The position numbers and the translations under genes were made by a program. Under the pieces are notes generated by a model. It was not told where the DNA came from. It was given only the letters and a program-made list of their open reading frames with translations, and did not search any database. Source: Pseudacidobacterium ailaaui (GTDB lineage Bacteria > Acidobacteriota > Terriglobia > Terriglobales > Acidobacteriaceae). Taken from it: a stretch of DNA of 64,000 nt. Of this stretch, positions 1 through 10,132 are shown one piece after another. Position 1 is the stretch's first letter. Each line of letters starts with the position of its first letter. The stretch lies in the NCBI RefSeq assembly GCF_000688455.1, contig NZ_JIAL01000001.1, positions 3,007,001 to 3,071,000 of the forward strand, in the 5' to 3' direction.

Positions 1-515
1 TGCACTATGTGGCTTGGAGGACGATTCTGGGAGAGTGGGGCTGTGAGTTTGACGAAGAGCTGTTTTATTCCCTGGGCGGGATGCCGGTGCGTGAAATTAT
101 TGCTCTTCTCAACCAACGTCATGGCCTGGAGATGCCGGTAGAAGAGATTGCTCGCCGCAAGGAAGGCATGTACTACGAATTGCTGCCGCAATTGAAAGCG
201 GTACCTGAGGTGCTGGAGCACATTGACGAGGCCTATGGAAAGGTGCCCTTTGCAGTGGTATCGGGAAGCACGCGGCACTCAGTGATCGCCTCACTCTCGG
301 CGCTGAACCTGCTGGAGAAGTTTGACACCCTGGTCTGCGCAGGAGACTACAAACAAAGCAAGCCGCACCCGGAGGGTTTTCTGCTGGCGGCCGAGAGACT
401 GGGAGTGCCTCCGGAGCAGTGTCTTGTCTTTGAGGACACTGAGATGGGGATCCAGGCGGCGCAGGCCGCAGGAATGGCCTCGGTAAAGGTCCCGTTGCCG
501 TGGGAGCGGGTGTAG
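1..515 (+). CDS. HAD-superfamily phosphatase, 5'-truncated by the window edge
   Basis: This is the C-terminal part of a HAD hydrolase of the beta-phosphoglucomutase / fructose-1-phosphate phosphatase type (subfamily IA). The frame is open to the first base, so the DxDGT nucleophile loop lies outside the window and the GTG at 9 is not a real start. Visible are the cap helices, motif II (VVSGSTRHSV), the motif III lysine (SKPHPEGF) and motif IV (VFEDTEMGIQAAQAAGM), in the correct order and spacing. These soluble enzymes remove phosphate from small sugar phosphates, but the exact substrate cannot be read here. The permease gene follows after about 70 bases. Confidence 0.85.
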   Translation, partial: HYVAWRTILGEWGCEFDEELFYSLGGMPVREIIALLNQRHGLEMPVEEIARRKEGMYYELLPQLKAVPEVLEHIDEAYGKVPFAVVSGSTRHSVIASLSALNLLEKFDTLVCAGDYKQSKPHPEGFLLAAERLGVPPEQCLVFEDTEMGIQAAQAAGMASVKVPLPWERV

Positions 516-585
516 AAACAGACTGCATTTCACGGTATTGTAGGAATCATTTGGAGGGGCAGGGACCGTAAGCACCACCCACACA

Positions 586-1938
586 TTGGCGAGGCGTAAC
601 TCCCGACACGGGCGTCTGGGTCTGCTGCCTTTAATTGCGGCGACCTACTTCATGGTTTCTGGCGGGCCTTATGGAATTGAGGACATCCTGGGCGGCGCTG
701 GTTACGGCAAGGCGCTGCTCATCCTCATTCTGTTTCCCTTTCTGTGGAGCTTTCCCACGACCCTCATGCTGGGAGAACTGACCAGCGCCATTCCTGCCGA
801 AGGCGGCTTTTATGTCTGGGTGCGGCGTGCACTTGGCCCATTCTGGGGATACCAGGAGGCCTGGCTCTCCCTGACGGCCAGCATCTTTGACATGGCCATC
901 TATCCAACGATTTTTGTGCTTTATCTGGGAAAGTTATTTCCAGCCTGGACGGCAGGCGGGCGCGGCATGATATGGGAGCTGGCACTGGTTGCGGCATGTT
1001 GCGTCTGGAACCTCTATGGTGCTCCAGCCGTGGGGGAAGGCTCTGTGGTCCTTTTTGCCGCGCTGCTGACGCCTTTTGCCGTGCTTGTGGTCCTTGGATT
1101 TCTTCATGGCCTGCACGGAAGCCGCGGAAGTACGCTTTACAGCGGAGGCAACATCAGCACGGCCATTATTGTTGCTTTGTGGAACTACATGGGATGGGAC
1201 AACGCCTCCACGGTGGCTGGAGAGGTGCAAGATCCGCGCCGCAACTATCCGAGGGCGATGTTATGGAGCGCCACACTGGTGGCCGTCTCCTATGTTCTTC
1301 CTGTGCTGGCCGTGGCCTGGGCCGGGGTTCCCGTGGAGCAGTTCTCGACCGGCTCCTGGACAGATGCGGCACGCTCTTTGGGAGGGCCGATGCTGGCCGG
1401 CGCTGTGGTCTTATGCGGGACTATCAACGGACTGGGCATGTTCAACGCGCTGGTGCTTTCTTACACGCGCCTGCCCATGGTGCTGGCGCAGGAGGGGATG
1501 TTGCCCTCATGGCTTGCAGTGAAAAATCGCCGTGGCGTGCCCTGGGCCGCCGTGTTGGTGTGCGGAGTAGCGTGGGCCGCTGCTCTCGGGTTCCGTTTTG
1601 AAGAGCTGATTTCGCTTGATCTGATGCTGTATGGCAGCAGCCTCATCCTGGAGTTTCTGGCGCTTGCCGTGCTGCGCTTCAAAGAGCCGGATCTGCGGCG
1701 CCCTTTCCGCGTAGGAAATACGTTTCTGGCCTGCAGTCTGGGCGTTCCTCCACTGCTGCTGATTGGCTACGTTCTCTATGCGGCGCGGGAAGAGCGCATG
1801 GCGCATATGCCGGCCCTGTTGTTTGGGCTTCTGATCGCGCTGACCGGGGCGGTTTTTTACCCAATTTCGCGCCGGAGATGGGGGACAGGGGCCATGACAG
1901 GGGCTGCGGCCTATCTTTCCGAGGCGGGTCCATCCTAA
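586..1938 (+). CDS. APC-superfamily amino acid/polyamine permease
   Basis: A 450-residue inner-membrane protein with about 12 hydrophobic segments. The N-terminal GGPYGIEDILG and the following region match the first helix of the APC family and look closest to the polyamine-uptake (PUT/PHS-like) branch. Further APC hallmarks are ELTSAIPAEGGFYVWV and a conserved mid-protein WNYMGWDN segment. The TTG at 586 is the first available start; no good ribosome site sits directly before it, so the start is uncertain. Substrate is inferred only: arginine-to-putrescine genes lie 5 kb downstream, which fits a polyamine or amino-acid substrate but does not prove it. carA follows after about 70 bases. Confidence 0.8.
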   Translation: MARRNSRHGRLGLLPLIAATYFMVSGGPYGIEDILGGAGYGKALLILILFPFLWSFPTTLMLGELTSAIPAEGGFYVWVRRALGPFWGYQEAWLSLTASIFDMAIYPTIFVLYLGKLFPAWTAGGRGMIWELALVAACCVWNLYGAPAVGEGSVVLFAALLTPFAVLVVLGFLHGLHGSRGSTLYSGGNISTAIIVALWNYMGWDNASTVAGEVQDPRRNYPRAMLWSATLVAVSYVLPVLAVAWAGVPVEQFSTGSWTDAARSLGGPMLAGAVVLCGTINGLGMFNALVLSYTRLPMVLAQEGMLPSWLAVKNRRGVPWAAVLVCGVAWAAALGFRFEELISLDLMLYGSSLILEFLALAVLRFKEPDLRRPFRVGNTFLACSLGVPPLLLIGYVLYAAREERMAHMPALLFGLLIALTGAVFYPISRRRWGTGAMTGAAAYLSEAGPS

Positions 1939-1953
1939 AGTACTGCGGCTTGC

Positions 1954-1982
1954 TGAAATTTTCCTCTAAAACCTGCTAAAAT
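1954..1982 (+). promoter_or_regulatory. Candidate carA promoter
   Basis: A TAAAAT hexamer at 1977-1982 resembles a sigma-70 -10 box and lies 27 bases before the carA ATG. The -35 candidate 17 bases upstream (TGAAAT at 1954) is weak. The prediction rests only on these hexamers. Confidence 0.3.
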
Positions 1983-2009
1983 CGATTGAATCCACTCCAT
2001 GGAGAAGCG

Positions 2010-3137
2010 ATGCAGGCGATACTTGCGCTCGAAGACGGGCGCATCTTCCGCGGCCAGGGCTACGGCGCCAAAGGTGAGTGCTACGGCGAAGTCGTTTTTA
2101 ATACTTCTTTAACCGGTTACCAGGAAATTTTCACAGATCCCTCCTATGCCGGACAGATTGTCGTTCTAACCAACCCTCAGATCGGCAATTACGGCACCAA
2201 TTCCGATGACAATGAAGCGAACCGGCCTTTTATTGAGGGGCTGGTAACGCGCGAATTTTCTCCCATCAGCTCCAACTGGAGATCGCAGATTGTTGCCGAT
2301 GAATATCTGGAGCGGTTCAACGTTCCGGTGATTTCCGACATCGATACCCGCGCCCTGGTGCGGCATCTGCGTACGCATGGCGTGATGCGCGGCGTGATCT
2401 CCTCCATTGAGACGGACCCCGATGTACTGGTCGAGAAGGCGCGCTCGATCAAAAAGATGGAGGGAACGGACCTGGCCAGTATTGTCAGCACGAAGTCCCG
2501 ATATGAATGGGAGCACGACGGGCCGGACCCGCTCAGGCAGGGCGAAGGGCCCACGCTGCCGAAGCCAGATCTGCACGTAGTGGCATACGACTTTGGCATC
2601 AAGAAAAATATTTTGCGGATGCTGGCCAATGAAGGCTGCCGAGTGACGGTGGTCCCGGCCCAGACTTCGGCCGAGGATGTGCTGGGTCTGAATCCGGACG
2701 GCATCTTTCTCTCCAACGGTCCCGGTGATCCGGAACCGGTGGAATATGCGCAGCAGAACATACGCAAATTAATGGGGCGAAAACCGGTCTTCGGCATTTG
2801 CCTGGGACATCAGCTCATCGGCCTGGCGCTGGGCGGAAAGACCTATAAGCTGAAATTTGGGCATCATGGCGGAAATCATCCGGTGAAACAGATGCAGACC
2901 GGCAAAGTGGAAATTACCGCGCACAACCATAACTTTGCAGTAGATCCGGATTCGATCAATGCGAATGAAGTAGACCTGACGCACATTGATCTGAATGACA
3001 ATACGCTCGAAGGCCTGCGGCATAAGTCGCTTCCGCTGTTCAGTGTGCAGTATCATCCCGAGGCCAGCCCTGGTCCGCACGATTCGCACTATCTTTTTCG
3101 GGACTTCCGAAAGATGATGGAAGATTTTAAGAAATAA
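2010..3137 (+). CDS. carA: Carbamoyl-phosphate synthase small (glutaminase) subunit
   Basis: CarA hydrolyses glutamine and channels ammonia to CarB to make carbamoyl phosphate for pyrimidine and arginine synthesis. The N-terminal CPSase_sm domain ([30 protein letters not shown]) is followed by a class I glutamine amidotransferase domain with the nucleophile cysteine in [14 protein letters not shown] and the His/Glu pair in [14 protein letters not shown] chose the ATG at 2010 rather than the TTG at 1986, because GGAG at 2001-2004 is well spaced before it and the protein then starts [10 protein letters not shown] like its family (375 residues, normal length). carB follows 64 bases later, after a hairpin. 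Confidence 0.97.
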   Translation: MQAILALEDGRIFRGQGYGAKGECYGEVVFNTSLTGYQEIFTDPSYAGQIVVLTNPQIGNYGTNSDDNEANRPFIEGLVTREFSPISSNWRSQIVADEYLERFNVPVISDIDTRALVRHLRTHGVMRGVISSIETDPDVLVEKARSIKKMEGTDLASIVSTKSRYEWEHDGPDPLRQGEGPTLPKPDLHVVAYDFGIKKNILRMLANEGCRVTVVPAQTSAEDVLGLNPDGIFLSNGPGDPEPVEYAQQNIRKLMGRKPVFGICLGHQLIGLALGGKTYKLKFGHHGGNHPVKQMQTGKVEITAHNHNFAVDPDSINANEVDLTHIDLNDNTLEGLRHKSLPLFSVQYHPEASPGPHDSHYLFRDFRKMMEDFKK

Positions 3138-3139
3138 AC

Positions 3140-3168
3140 GGCGGGCCATTGGGTCCCGCCATTTTTAT
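3140..3168 (+). terminator. Hairpin plus T-rich tail between carA and carB
   Basis: GGCGGG (3140-3145) pairs with CCCGCC (3155-3160) across a 9-base loop and is followed by ATTTTTAT. This is the form of a rho-independent terminator placed directly after the carA stop. It may partly terminate or attenuate readthrough into carB, or protect the mRNA end. Confidence 0.55.
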
Positions 3169-3201
3169 GACACAGATTGACAAGATTAAGGGAATAGATC
3201 G

Positions 3202-6200
3202 ATGCCACGCAGGAATGACATCACTAAGATTCTCGTGATCGGCTCAGGGCCGATTGTGATTGGCCAGTCGGCTGAGTTTGATTATTCGGGCACACAGGCG
3301 TGTAAGGCCCTGAAGCAGGAAGGTTATGAGGTGGTGCTGGTGAACTCCAACCCGGCCACGATCATGACCGATCCAGAACTTGCGGACCGCACCTATGTTG
3401 AGCCGCTGACGCGCGAATATGTGGAAGAGATCATCCGCATCGAGTCGCAGATGCTCAAAGATGAGGGACGCGAGGGAAAATTTGCGCTTCTACCCACGGT
3501 GGGCGGACAGACGGCGCTGAACCTTGCAGTGGAACTGGCCGACTCCGGCGTTCTGGACAAATACAATGTCGAACTGATTGGCGCGAAGCTGGAGGCCATC
3601 AAAAAGGCCGAAGACCGGCTGCTCTTCAAGGATGCGATGACCCGCATCGGTCTTGATGTGCCGAAGTCGGCATTGGTGAACAATATTCGCGACGGACTGG
3701 ATTTTGTAACCAAAATTGGCTTTCCGGCCATCATCCGGCCGTCGTTCACACTGGGTGGCTCCGGCGGCGGTATCGCCTACAACCGTGAAGAGCTGATGGA
3801 AATCCTTGCCCGCGGTCTAGACCTTTCTCCGGTGCACGAGTGCCTGATTGAAGAATCGGTGCTGGGATGGAAAGAGTACGAGCTTGAGGTGATGCGCGAC
3901 CTGGCAGACAACGTCATCATTGTCTGCTCGATTGAAAACATGGATCCGATGGGGGTCCATACGGGAGACTCTATTACGATTGCTCCCGCACAGACGCTGA
4001 CGGACCGAGAATACCAGAACATGCGGACCGCTGCGATTGCAGTGATGCGCGAGATCGGCGTGGAGACAGGCGGATCGAACGTGCAGTTTGCGGTGAATCC
4101 GCTGACGGGGCGTATGACAGTGATTGAGATGAACCCGCGCGTTTCGCGCTCCTCAGCACTGGCGTCGAAGGCCACGGGATTTCCGATTGCCAAGATCGCG
4201 GCCAAGCTTGCGGTCGGCTATACGCTTGATGAGATTCCCAACGACATCACGAAAATGACTCCGGCATGCTTCGAGCCGACGATTGATTATGTTGTTACGA
4301 AGATTCCAAAATGGCAGTTCGAGAAGTTTCCCGGAGCAGACGAAAACCTCGGCCCTCAGATGAAATCTGTGGGAGAAGTGATGGCGATCGGCCGTACCTT
4401 CAAGGAATCTCTGATGAAGGCCCTGCGCTCGCTCGATACCGGAAAGAAGGTTGGAGCTGAGGTCCTCGATCCACGCAGGCTGACGCAGATGTTGGTGACG
4501 CCAAAGCCGGGCCGCATTGATTATGTGCGTTTTGCCTTCCGGCGCGGACTGAGTGTCCGCGAGGTGGCCCGGATGACTTCCATCGATCCATGGTTCCTCT
4601 ATCACATCAAGGAAGTGACGGACATGATTGCTTCCCTGGCCGAAAGCAGTCCGGACACGGTTTCTGAGGAGATGCTGCGGAAGGCCAAGCGAATGGGGGT
4701 TTCCGATGAGCGGATTGCAGAGGTTTGGGGGCTTTCTGGGAGTGATGGCGTCAGGCAGGTGCGGCAACTGCGTCATCGCCATGGAATCAAGCCTGTCTAC
4801 AAGCTGGTCGACACCTGCGCAGCCGAGTTTGAGAGTATGACGCCTTACCTCTACTCCTGTTATGACGAAGAAGATGAGGCGACGCCGACCAACAGGCCCA
4901 AGGTGATCATTCTGGGAGCAGGGCCGAACCGCATCGGGCAGGGAATTGAATTCGATTACTGTTGCTGCCATGCCGCATTCGCACTGAAAGAAGATGGTTA
5001 TGAGACCATCATGGTGAATTGCAATCCGGAGACGGTTTCCACCGACTATGACACAAGCGACCGCCTCTACTTTGAACCGCTGACACTGGAAGATGTGCTT
5101 GCCGTCTATGAACACGAAGCGCAGAGCGGGGCTGAGATTGGCATGATTGTGCAGTTTGGTGGACAGACGCCGCTGAATCTAGCCCTGCGTCTGAAGGAGG
5201 CAGGCGTACCGATTCTGGGGACTTCACCCGAATCCATCGATCTGGCGGAAGACCGTAAGCGCTTCGGAAAACTTCTGGAAGAACTTCAGATTCCTCAGCC
5301 TCCGGGCGCAATGGCGACCAGTGTGGAAGAGGCGCTGGAAGGTGCCAAGCGGATTGGATATCCGGTGCTGGTGCGGCCTTCCTATGTGCTGGGCGGACGC
5401 GCCATGACAATTGCATATGACGACGACGCGGTGGCGCGCTACATGAAGGAGGCAGTGGAGTATTCACAGGAGCGGCCTGTCCTGATCGACCACTTCTTAG
5501 AAGATGCGGTCGAGGTGGACGTAGACGCGCTGTGCGATGGAACCGATGTGGTGATCGCCGGCATCATGCAGCACATTGAAGAAGCGGGCATCCATTCGGG
5601 CGATTCATCCTGCGTGCTTCCGGCCGTAGACCTTGCACCGGAGGTACTGGAGACGATCCGCACCTATACGCGCAAACTGGCACTCGCCCTGAACGTTGTG
5701 GGTCTGGTGAACTTACAGTTTGCCATCCAGCGGAGGAATGGAGAGCCGGACAAAGTCTACGTAATTGAAGTGAACCCACGCGCCTCCCGTACGGTGCCCT
5801 ATGTGTCCAAGGCGACCGGCGTTCCGCTGGCCAAGATCGCCTCGCGTCTGATGACGGGACGCAAGCTGCGTGACCTGCTGCCGGAGTATGTCTCCTCACG
5901 CAAGGACCTGGAAACCGGGACCCATTACTTTGTGAAATCACCGGTCTTCCCGTGGAACAAGTTTCCGGGTGTGGACACGGTGCTGGGGCCGGAAATGAAG
6001 TCTACGGGCGAAGTGATGGGCGTGGCAGACAACTTTGGCGAGGCCTTTGCCAAGGCCCAGCTCTCTGCCGGACAACATCTGCCATTGAAGGGAACGGTCT
6101 TCTTCAGTGTGAATGACCGCGACAAGCAGCATGTGGTGGATGTCGCGCGGCAGTATGTGGAACTAGGTTTCCATCTGGTGGCGACCGAGGGTACGGCCCA

Positions 6201-6507
6201 TGTTCTGGAACAGGCCGGAATGGTGGTGGAGCGTGTCTACAAGGTCAAGGAGGGCCGTCCGAACGTCGTGGACCTGATCAAAGGCGAGCGCATCCAGCTG
6301 ATCGTGAACACGCCGCATGGCCAGGACCCCTTCTTTGATGAAAAAGCCATCCGGAGAGCAGCGGTCATGCAACGCATTCCCACCATTACCACAATTGCCG
6401 CGGCGCGCGCAGCGGCTGAAGGAATCCAGGCACGGCAGAAACACACAACCACAGTGAATGCGCTGCAGCACCTTCATGCCGCACAGGCCGCGGCGAATGC
6501 AAAATAG
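3202..6507 (+). CDS. carB: Carbamoyl-phosphate synthase large subunit
   Basis: CarB makes carbamoyl phosphate from bicarbonate, ammonia from CarA and two ATP. The 1101 residues are close to the usual length of about 1070. Two homologous synthetase halves, each with an ATP-grasp fold, are visible: the first begins [22 protein letters not shown] and carries [12 protein letters not shown]; the second begins near residue 566 with [19 protein letters not shown] and carries [11 protein letters not shown]. The C-terminal MGS-like allosteric domain ([19 protein letters not shown]) follows. The stop codon is the first base pair region of an inverted repeat shared with the convergent agmatine deiminase gene. 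Confidence 0.98.
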   Translation: MPRRNDITKILVIGSGPIVIGQSAEFDYSGTQACKALKQEGYEVVLVNSNPATIMTDPELADRTYVEPLTREYVEEIIRIESQMLKDEGREGKFALLPTVGGQTALNLAVELADSGVLDKYNVELIGAKLEAIKKAEDRLLFKDAMTRIGLDVPKSALVNNIRDGLDFVTKIGFPAIIRPSFTLGGSGGGIAYNREELMEILARGLDLSPVHECLIEESVLGWKEYELEVMRDLADNVIIVCSIENMDPMGVHTGDSITIAPAQTLTDREYQNMRTAAIAVMREIGVETGGSNVQFAVNPLTGRMTVIEMNPRVSRSSALASKATGFPIAKIAAKLAVGYTLDEIPNDITKMTPACFEPTIDYVVTKIPKWQFEKFPGADENLGPQMKSVGEVMAIGRTFKESLMKALRSLDTGKKVGAEVLDPRRLTQMLVTPKPGRIDYVRFAFRRGLSVREVARMTSIDPWFLYHIKEVTDMIASLAESSPDTVSEEMLRKAKRMGVSDERIAEVWGLSGSDGVRQVRQLRHRHGIKPVYKLVDTCAAEFESMTPYLYSCYDEEDEATPTNRPKVIILGAGPNRIGQGIEFDYCCCHAAFALKEDGYETIMVNCNPETVSTDYDTSDRLYFEPLTLEDVLAVYEHEAQSGAEIGMIVQFGGQTPLNLALRLKEAGVPILGTSPESIDLAEDRKRFGKLLEELQIPQPPGAMATSVEEALEGAKRIGYPVLVRPSYVLGGRAMTIAYDDDAVARYMKEAVEYSQERPVLIDHFLEDAVEVDVDALCDGTDVVIAGIMQHIEEAGIHSGDSSCVLPAVDLAPEVLETIRTYTRKLALALNVVGLVNLQFAIQRRNGEPDKVYVIEVNPRASRTVPYVSKATGVPLAKIASRLMTGRKLRDLLPEYVSSRKDLETGTHYFVKSPVFPWNKFPGVDTVLGPEMKSTGEVMGVADNFGEAFAKAQLSAGQHLPLKGTVFFSVNDRDKQHVVDVARQYVELGFHLVATEGTAHVLEQAGMVVERVYKVKEGRPNVVDLIKGERIQLIVNTPHGQDPFFDEKAIRRAAVMQRIPTITTIAAARAAAEGIQARQKHTTTVNALQHLHAAQAAANAK

Positions 6508-6532
6508 CCTGCCTGAATTACTTCAGGCAGGC
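6507..6532. terminator. Perfect 11-bp inverted repeat between carB and agmatine deiminase gene
   Basis: GCCTGCCTGAA (6507-6517) and TTCAGGCAGGC (6522-6532) form a perfect 11-bp stem with a 4-base loop. It covers the last base of the carB stop and the stop codon and last codons of the convergent gene. On the minus strand the stem is followed by TATTTTGC, so it could terminate the minus-strand transcript intrinsically; on the plus strand there is no T tract. Confidence 0.6.
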
Positions 6533-7581
6533 TGCTGCTGGGTCATGCAGTGCAGAGCCCCCAGGCCCCAGATAAAGTCACCGCAGTGAATTCCAACGAC
6601 CTCGCGGTCTGGGAAGAGTCCGGCGAGGATGCTCAGGGCCTTGCGGTCGTTAGGATCATTGAATGTGGGGACCAGCACGAGGTCATTGGCAATGTAAAAG
6701 TTGCCGTAGCTGGCAGGCAGCCGCTGGCCGTCAAAAACAACCGGCGCTGGCATGGGAAGCTCGACGATTTGAAAAGGCTTGCCATCCAGATTGCGGGCCG
6801 ATTTCAGGCGGTCAAGATTTTCTGCGAGCGGCAGATGGTTTTCGTCATCGCGGTTTGTTTCGATGACGGTGACGATGGTGTTCTCATTGACAAAGCGGGT
6901 GATATCATCCACATGGCCGTGGGTGTCGTCTCCTGCAATGCCACGGCCTAACCAGAGGACCTGGTCCACGCCCAGATAGTCGTGAAAGGCCTGCTCTAAC
7001 TGTTCGCGGCCGATGCCGGGATTGCGCTGCTGGACTTCACTCAGAAGGCACTCTTCTGTGGTGATGAGCGTGCCTGCTCCATTCACGTCAATGGAGCCGC
7101 CCTCAAGCACCACGCGGTGGTCGCCAATTTTCGGGGTCCATTGCGGGAGACGGAGTTCTTCGGCCACGCGGCCGGGGAACTCGTCGTCGAGTTGCCAGTC
7201 GTCATACTTTGCCCAGGCATTGAATTTCCAGTTTGTGATGGCGGAATGGCCCTGGCTGTTTTTGATGAAGATGGGGCCGGAGTCACGTGTCCAGACGCGG
7301 TTGGTGGGCCAGCGATGGAACCAGATGCGGGCAAGGTTGGCACCTGCGCGCTGCAGGATGCGATGGGCGCGTTTTTCCGCGGCTGCATGGTCCACGAGAA
7401 TATGGACCTCTTCGACGCGCGAAAGATGGCGGACAATATCAGCATAGACCCACGGAATCGCCTGGAATTTTCCTGGCCAGTCATTTGGGTTATGCGGCCA
7501 GGCGATCCATGTAGCGGTGTGTCGCGCCCACTCAGCAGGCATACGGTATCCATTTTCGCGGGGAGTCCCTGACAAGGTCAT
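6523..7581 (-). CDS. aguA: Agmatine deiminase
   Basis: Converts agmatine to N-carbamoylputrescine and ammonia in the cytoplasm; member of the peptidylarginine-deiminase-like (guanidino-modifying) fold. Family motifs are visible: TRDSGPIF near residue 100, GGSIDVNG, the GDDTHGHVDD catalytic Asp/His block, and the nucleophile cysteine at about residue 345 in GALHCMTQQ. Length (352) is typical. The next gene upstream on the same strand is N-carbamoylputrescine amidase, 26 bases away, so the two form a transcription unit that performs consecutive steps to putrescine. Confidence 0.95.
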   Translation of the reverse strand: MTLSGTPRENGYRMPAEWARHTATWIAWPHNPNDWPGKFQAIPWVYADIVRHLSRVEEVHILVDHAAAEKRAHRILQRAGANLARIWFHRWPTNRVWTRDSGPIFIKNSQGHSAITNWKFNAWAKYDDWQLDDEFPGRVAEELRLPQWTPKIGDHRVVLEGGSIDVNGAGTLITTEECLLSEVQQRNPGIGREQLEQAFHDYLGVDQVLWLGRGIAGDDTHGHVDDITRFVNENTIVTVIETNRDDENHLPLAENLDRLKSARNLDGKPFQIVELPMPAPVVFDGQRLPASYGNFYIANDLVLVPTFNDPNDRKALSILAGLFPDREVVGIHCGDFIWGLGALHCMTQQQPA

Positions 7582-7607
7582 TTTGATCCGATTCCGTGCT
7601 TCAGAAT

Positions 7608-8531
7608 TTACTTTTCCACACCCGATCCATCCAGAAAGCGGTGGACAATCGGTGCATAGGCATCGATGCGTCGATCGCGCAGGAAGGGCCAGTTGCGACG
7701 CACATCTTCAAGTGCGCGGACATCAATTTCACCAATCAGGATTTCTTCCTTGTCGTGAGATGCCTTAGCGAGGATGCGGCCGAAGGGGTCGGCAATAAAC
7801 GATCCGCCCCAGAATTCAAGGCCGGGACCGTCAACCCGGTTTCCGCGCACATCGCCCTGTTCGTGCCCGACGCGGTTGACCGCGCCCACATAGACGCCAT
7901 TTGCAATGGCGTGCGCACGCTGGATGGTCTGCCATGCTTCATACTGAGCGGTGCCATATTGCTCTTTTTCGGAAGGATGCCAACCGATGGCGGTCGGATA
8001 AAAAAGCACATTCGCTCCCTGCAGCGCCGTGATGCGCGCGCCTTCGGGGTACCACTGGTCCCAACAGACGAGCGTGCCAATTTTACCGACAGAGGTATCA
8101 AATGCCTTAAACCCGAGGTCGCCTGGAGTAAAGTAAAACTTCTCGTAATAGAGCGGGTCATCGGGAATATGCATCTTGCGGTAAAGTCCGCCGATGCTGC
8201 CATCCTGTAGCAGAAGGACGGCGGTATTGTGATACAGTCCGGGAGCGCGGCGTTCAAAGATCGAGGCGACCACGATGACCTTTTCCTCCCGGGCCACGGC
8301 GCTCAGGCGTTCTGTGCTCGGGCCGGGAACAGACTCCGCAATATCAAAGAGAGCATGGTCTTCGCGCTGGCAGAAGTATTGCGCCCGAAACAGTTCTGGC
8401 AGGCAGATGATATTTGCGCCCATGCGCGCGGCTTCGCGGACACGCTCCACCGCCTTCTCCAGGTTTTCATCCGGGTCTGGCGAGCAGGACATCTGCACGA
8501 GGCCGATTTTGTAATTTAAGGTAGATGGCAT
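7608..8531 (-). CDS. aguB: N-carbamoylputrescine amidase
   Basis: A nitrilase-superfamily carbon-nitrogen hydrolase that splits N-carbamoylputrescine into putrescine, CO2 and ammonia. The Glu-Lys-Cys triad is present: E46 in CLPELF, K119 in YRKMHIPDD and C156 in LVCWDQWYPE. The block HIPDDPLYYEKFYFTPGD is characteristic of AguB rather than of other nitrilases. Length 307 is close to the usual 290-300. It lies directly upstream of aguA and downstream of the arginine decarboxylase gene, separated from the latter by a hairpin. Confidence 0.95.
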   Translation of the reverse strand: MPSTLNYKIGLVQMSCSPDPDENLEKAVERVREAARMGANIICLPELFRAQYFCQREDHALFDIAESVPGPSTERLSAVAREEKVIVVASIFERRAPGLYHNTAVLLLQDGSIGGLYRKMHIPDDPLYYEKFYFTPGDLGFKAFDTSVGKIGTLVCWDQWYPEGARITALQGANVLFYPTAIGWHPSEKEQYGTAQYEAWQTIQRAHAIANGVYVGAVNRVGHEQGDVRGNRVDGPGLEFWGGSFIADPFGRILAKASHDKEEILIGEIDVRALEDVRRNWPFLRDRRIDAYAPIVHRFLDGSGVEK

Positions 8532-8581
8532 TTTTTGTCTCTAAAAAAATCTATACAGCAGCTTTGTTGCAGGACAGAGAA

Positions 8582-8609
8582 AAGGCGCAGGCACGAGCAC
8601 CTGCGCCTT
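8582..8609 (-). terminator. Intrinsic-terminator-like hairpin after the arginine decarboxylase gene
   Basis: AAGGCGCAGG (8582-8591) and CCTGCGCCTT (8600-8609) form a perfect 10-bp stem with an 8-base loop. Read on the minus strand, it lies 15 bases after the decarboxylase stop and ends in a T-rich tail (TTTTCTCTG). It may separate that gene from aguB-aguA or cause partial readthrough. Confidence 0.7.
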
Positions 8610-8624
8610 CATCCTCCTTTTATT

Positions 8625-9182
8625 TTATTCGAAGATCATGATTGCCGCAGCTATCGTGGTGGTCCACAGACCGCGCTTGTCGCCAATCGCTGACTGAGTA
8701 ACATTTGTGGTGCGGACGATTTTGTTGGAGATCCGGTAAATCTCCTTTTTCTCGTCCCAGCTTTTGTCCGGATCAAATTCCAGATTCAAAGTGGTGGCCA
8801 GCATCTCGGCAGCCAGTTCTTCGGCATATTCTCCGGCCTGTTCTTCGGTTTCCCCAAAGCTGTGGTGCTCGCTCAGGTAGCCGTAGGTGTTGCGGTCCGA
8901 TGGAATGGCCACGCCGATGCTGGAAGCGAGAAGGCGATGAGGTTCGCGCGTGGAATTCTCTGCGACCACGGCAAAGACGACCTCGCCCGGGTGCAGGTAT
9001 TTCAGCCCTTCTTTTCTGGGAATAAGCTTCGCTTGCGGAGGAAAGATTGAGGAAACACGCACCAGGTTCTGCGCGGCAATTCCGGCGTCGCGCAAAGCCA
9101 GTTCAAAGGACGTTAGCCGCTCTTTGTGCTTTCCTACTCCCTTGGTGAAAAAGAGCCGCTGGGGGACCATGCTTTTGCCCAA
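8625..9182 (-). CDS. pdaD: Pyruvoyl-dependent arginine decarboxylase
   Basis: Decarboxylates arginine to agmatine using a covalent pyruvoyl group instead of pyridoxal phosphate. The proenzyme cleaves itself at a Ser-Ser bond, here S44-S45 in VRVSSIFPP, giving a small beta chain and an alpha chain with N-terminal pyruvoyl. Other PvlArgDC hallmarks are [21 protein letters not shown] at the N-terminus and [19 protein letters not shown]. Length 185 fits the family (about 160-190). The following two minus-strand genes take agmatine on to putrescine, which supports the assignment. The family is best known from archaea and chlamydiae, with scattered bacterial members. Confidence 0.93.
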   Translation of the reverse strand: MGKSMVPQRLFFTKGVGKHKERLTSFELALRDAGIAAQNLVRVSSIFPPQAKLIPRKEGLKYLHPGEVVFAVVAENSTREPHRLLASSIGVAIPSDRNTYGYLSEHHSFGETEEQAGEYAEELAAEMLATTLNLEFDPDKSWDEKKEIYRISNKIVRTTNVTQSAIGDKRGLWTTTIAAAIMIFE

Positions 9183-9271
9183 TTCCGAATCCTCCCCTGA
9201 GGAAGTTCACTTGCCGGAGGAAAAGTAACACATTTTTCAAGAAATTGGGATGCAAATTCCAGCAGAAAAGT

Positions 9272-10030
9272 TCAGCCACTGATGGAAGGCAGGCGCTCGG
9301 AGGCGCCGAACAGAAAAACCACTCCAATGGCCAGGCTGTAGAGGGCCCCGACAGCGGCAACGGCACGATAAAAGCCTGGATGCAGCTTTCCTGTGCCGAA
9401 GACGCCACTGAGGGCGGCCGTCATCAATGTGTTCATGACCACCAGACCGGTACCGAAAGCAAGCAGTCCCAGAAGCCCCAGGATGGTGCCTCCCAGGCTG
9501 GCGGTGAGGAGAAAAAGCATCAATTGTGTCGGAGTTTCGGCCCCCAGCCCATGCAGAATGCCGATGCAGAAAACACTGCTGCTCGAATAATTCCAGCGAA
9601 AGGCCGCGGGTTGCTGCGCATCTTTTTGCAGCAGGCGATACAAACGCCACTTGGCCTGAAACAGGGCATTCATCAGGAGCTCCCAGCGGCTCTCCAGTGC
9701 GCGGTGGGAATGAGAGTGGTCATGCCGTAAACGGACCAAATTGACCATCACAAGGAGGCCCAGGAGGATCAGGGTAACGCCGACCACACGCTCGGCCCAG
9801 GAGTCCATCCGGGCGGGCAGTGACAGATGCAGCAGGATGACGAGCGCGCCCAGGGTCAGCACGGTGAAAGCATGCCCAAGCGCGTAGAGAACGCCAAGCC
9901 TGATTCCTTCCAGGCGTGTGCGCTGGACGGCGGTAATGTCTGAAATCGCGGCCAGGTGGTCGTAATCAAAACCGTGCCTCAGCCCGAGCAGAGCGCAGGA
10001 ACCAATCGCAAGTACAAGTTTCCAGTGCAT
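9272..10030 (-). CDS. NiCoT/NicO-family nickel-cobalt permease
   Basis: An inner-membrane protein of 252 residues with about six hydrophobic segments. It carries the HX4DH signature of nickel/cobalt transporters (RHGFDYDH, residues about 18-25) in the second part of the first helical hairpin. It also has a histidine-rich loop (RHDHSHSHR) and a GLGAETPTQ segment that resembles the later LGFDTATE-type motif, with changes. It probably imports or exports Ni(II) or Co(II); direction and metal cannot be decided. No hydrogenase, urease or cobalamin gene is adjacent. It is divergent from queA, with about 100 bases between. Confidence 0.75.
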   Translation of the reverse strand: MHWKLVLAIGSCALLGLRHGFDYDHLAAISDITAVQRTRLEGIRLGVLYALGHAFTVLTLGALVILLHLSLPARMDSWAERVVGVTLILLGLLVMVNLVRLRHDHSHSHRALESRWELLMNALFQAKWRLYRLLQKDAQQPAAFRWNYSSSSVFCIGILHGLGAETPTQLMLFLLTASLGGTILGLLGLLAFGTGLVVMNTLMTAALSGVFGTGKLHPGFYRAVAAVGALYSLAIGVVFLFGASERLPSISG

Positions 10031-10132
10031 TTCCAGCCTTTAAAGATGCAGTCTACCTTATCCCTTGAGGCCGTGCTTCTGTGTGCGGGGAGGGCACAAA
10101 GGACGGCCGGCAGGACCAGTAGAATCAAAAAT

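Noticed and set aside
4153-5115. 320-codon minus-strand frame inside carB
   Set aside because: carB is unambiguous here; the frame has no motif.
9956-10132. Extended N-terminus for queA
   Set aside because: The extra residues overlap the divergent permease start and precede the conserved family N-terminus.
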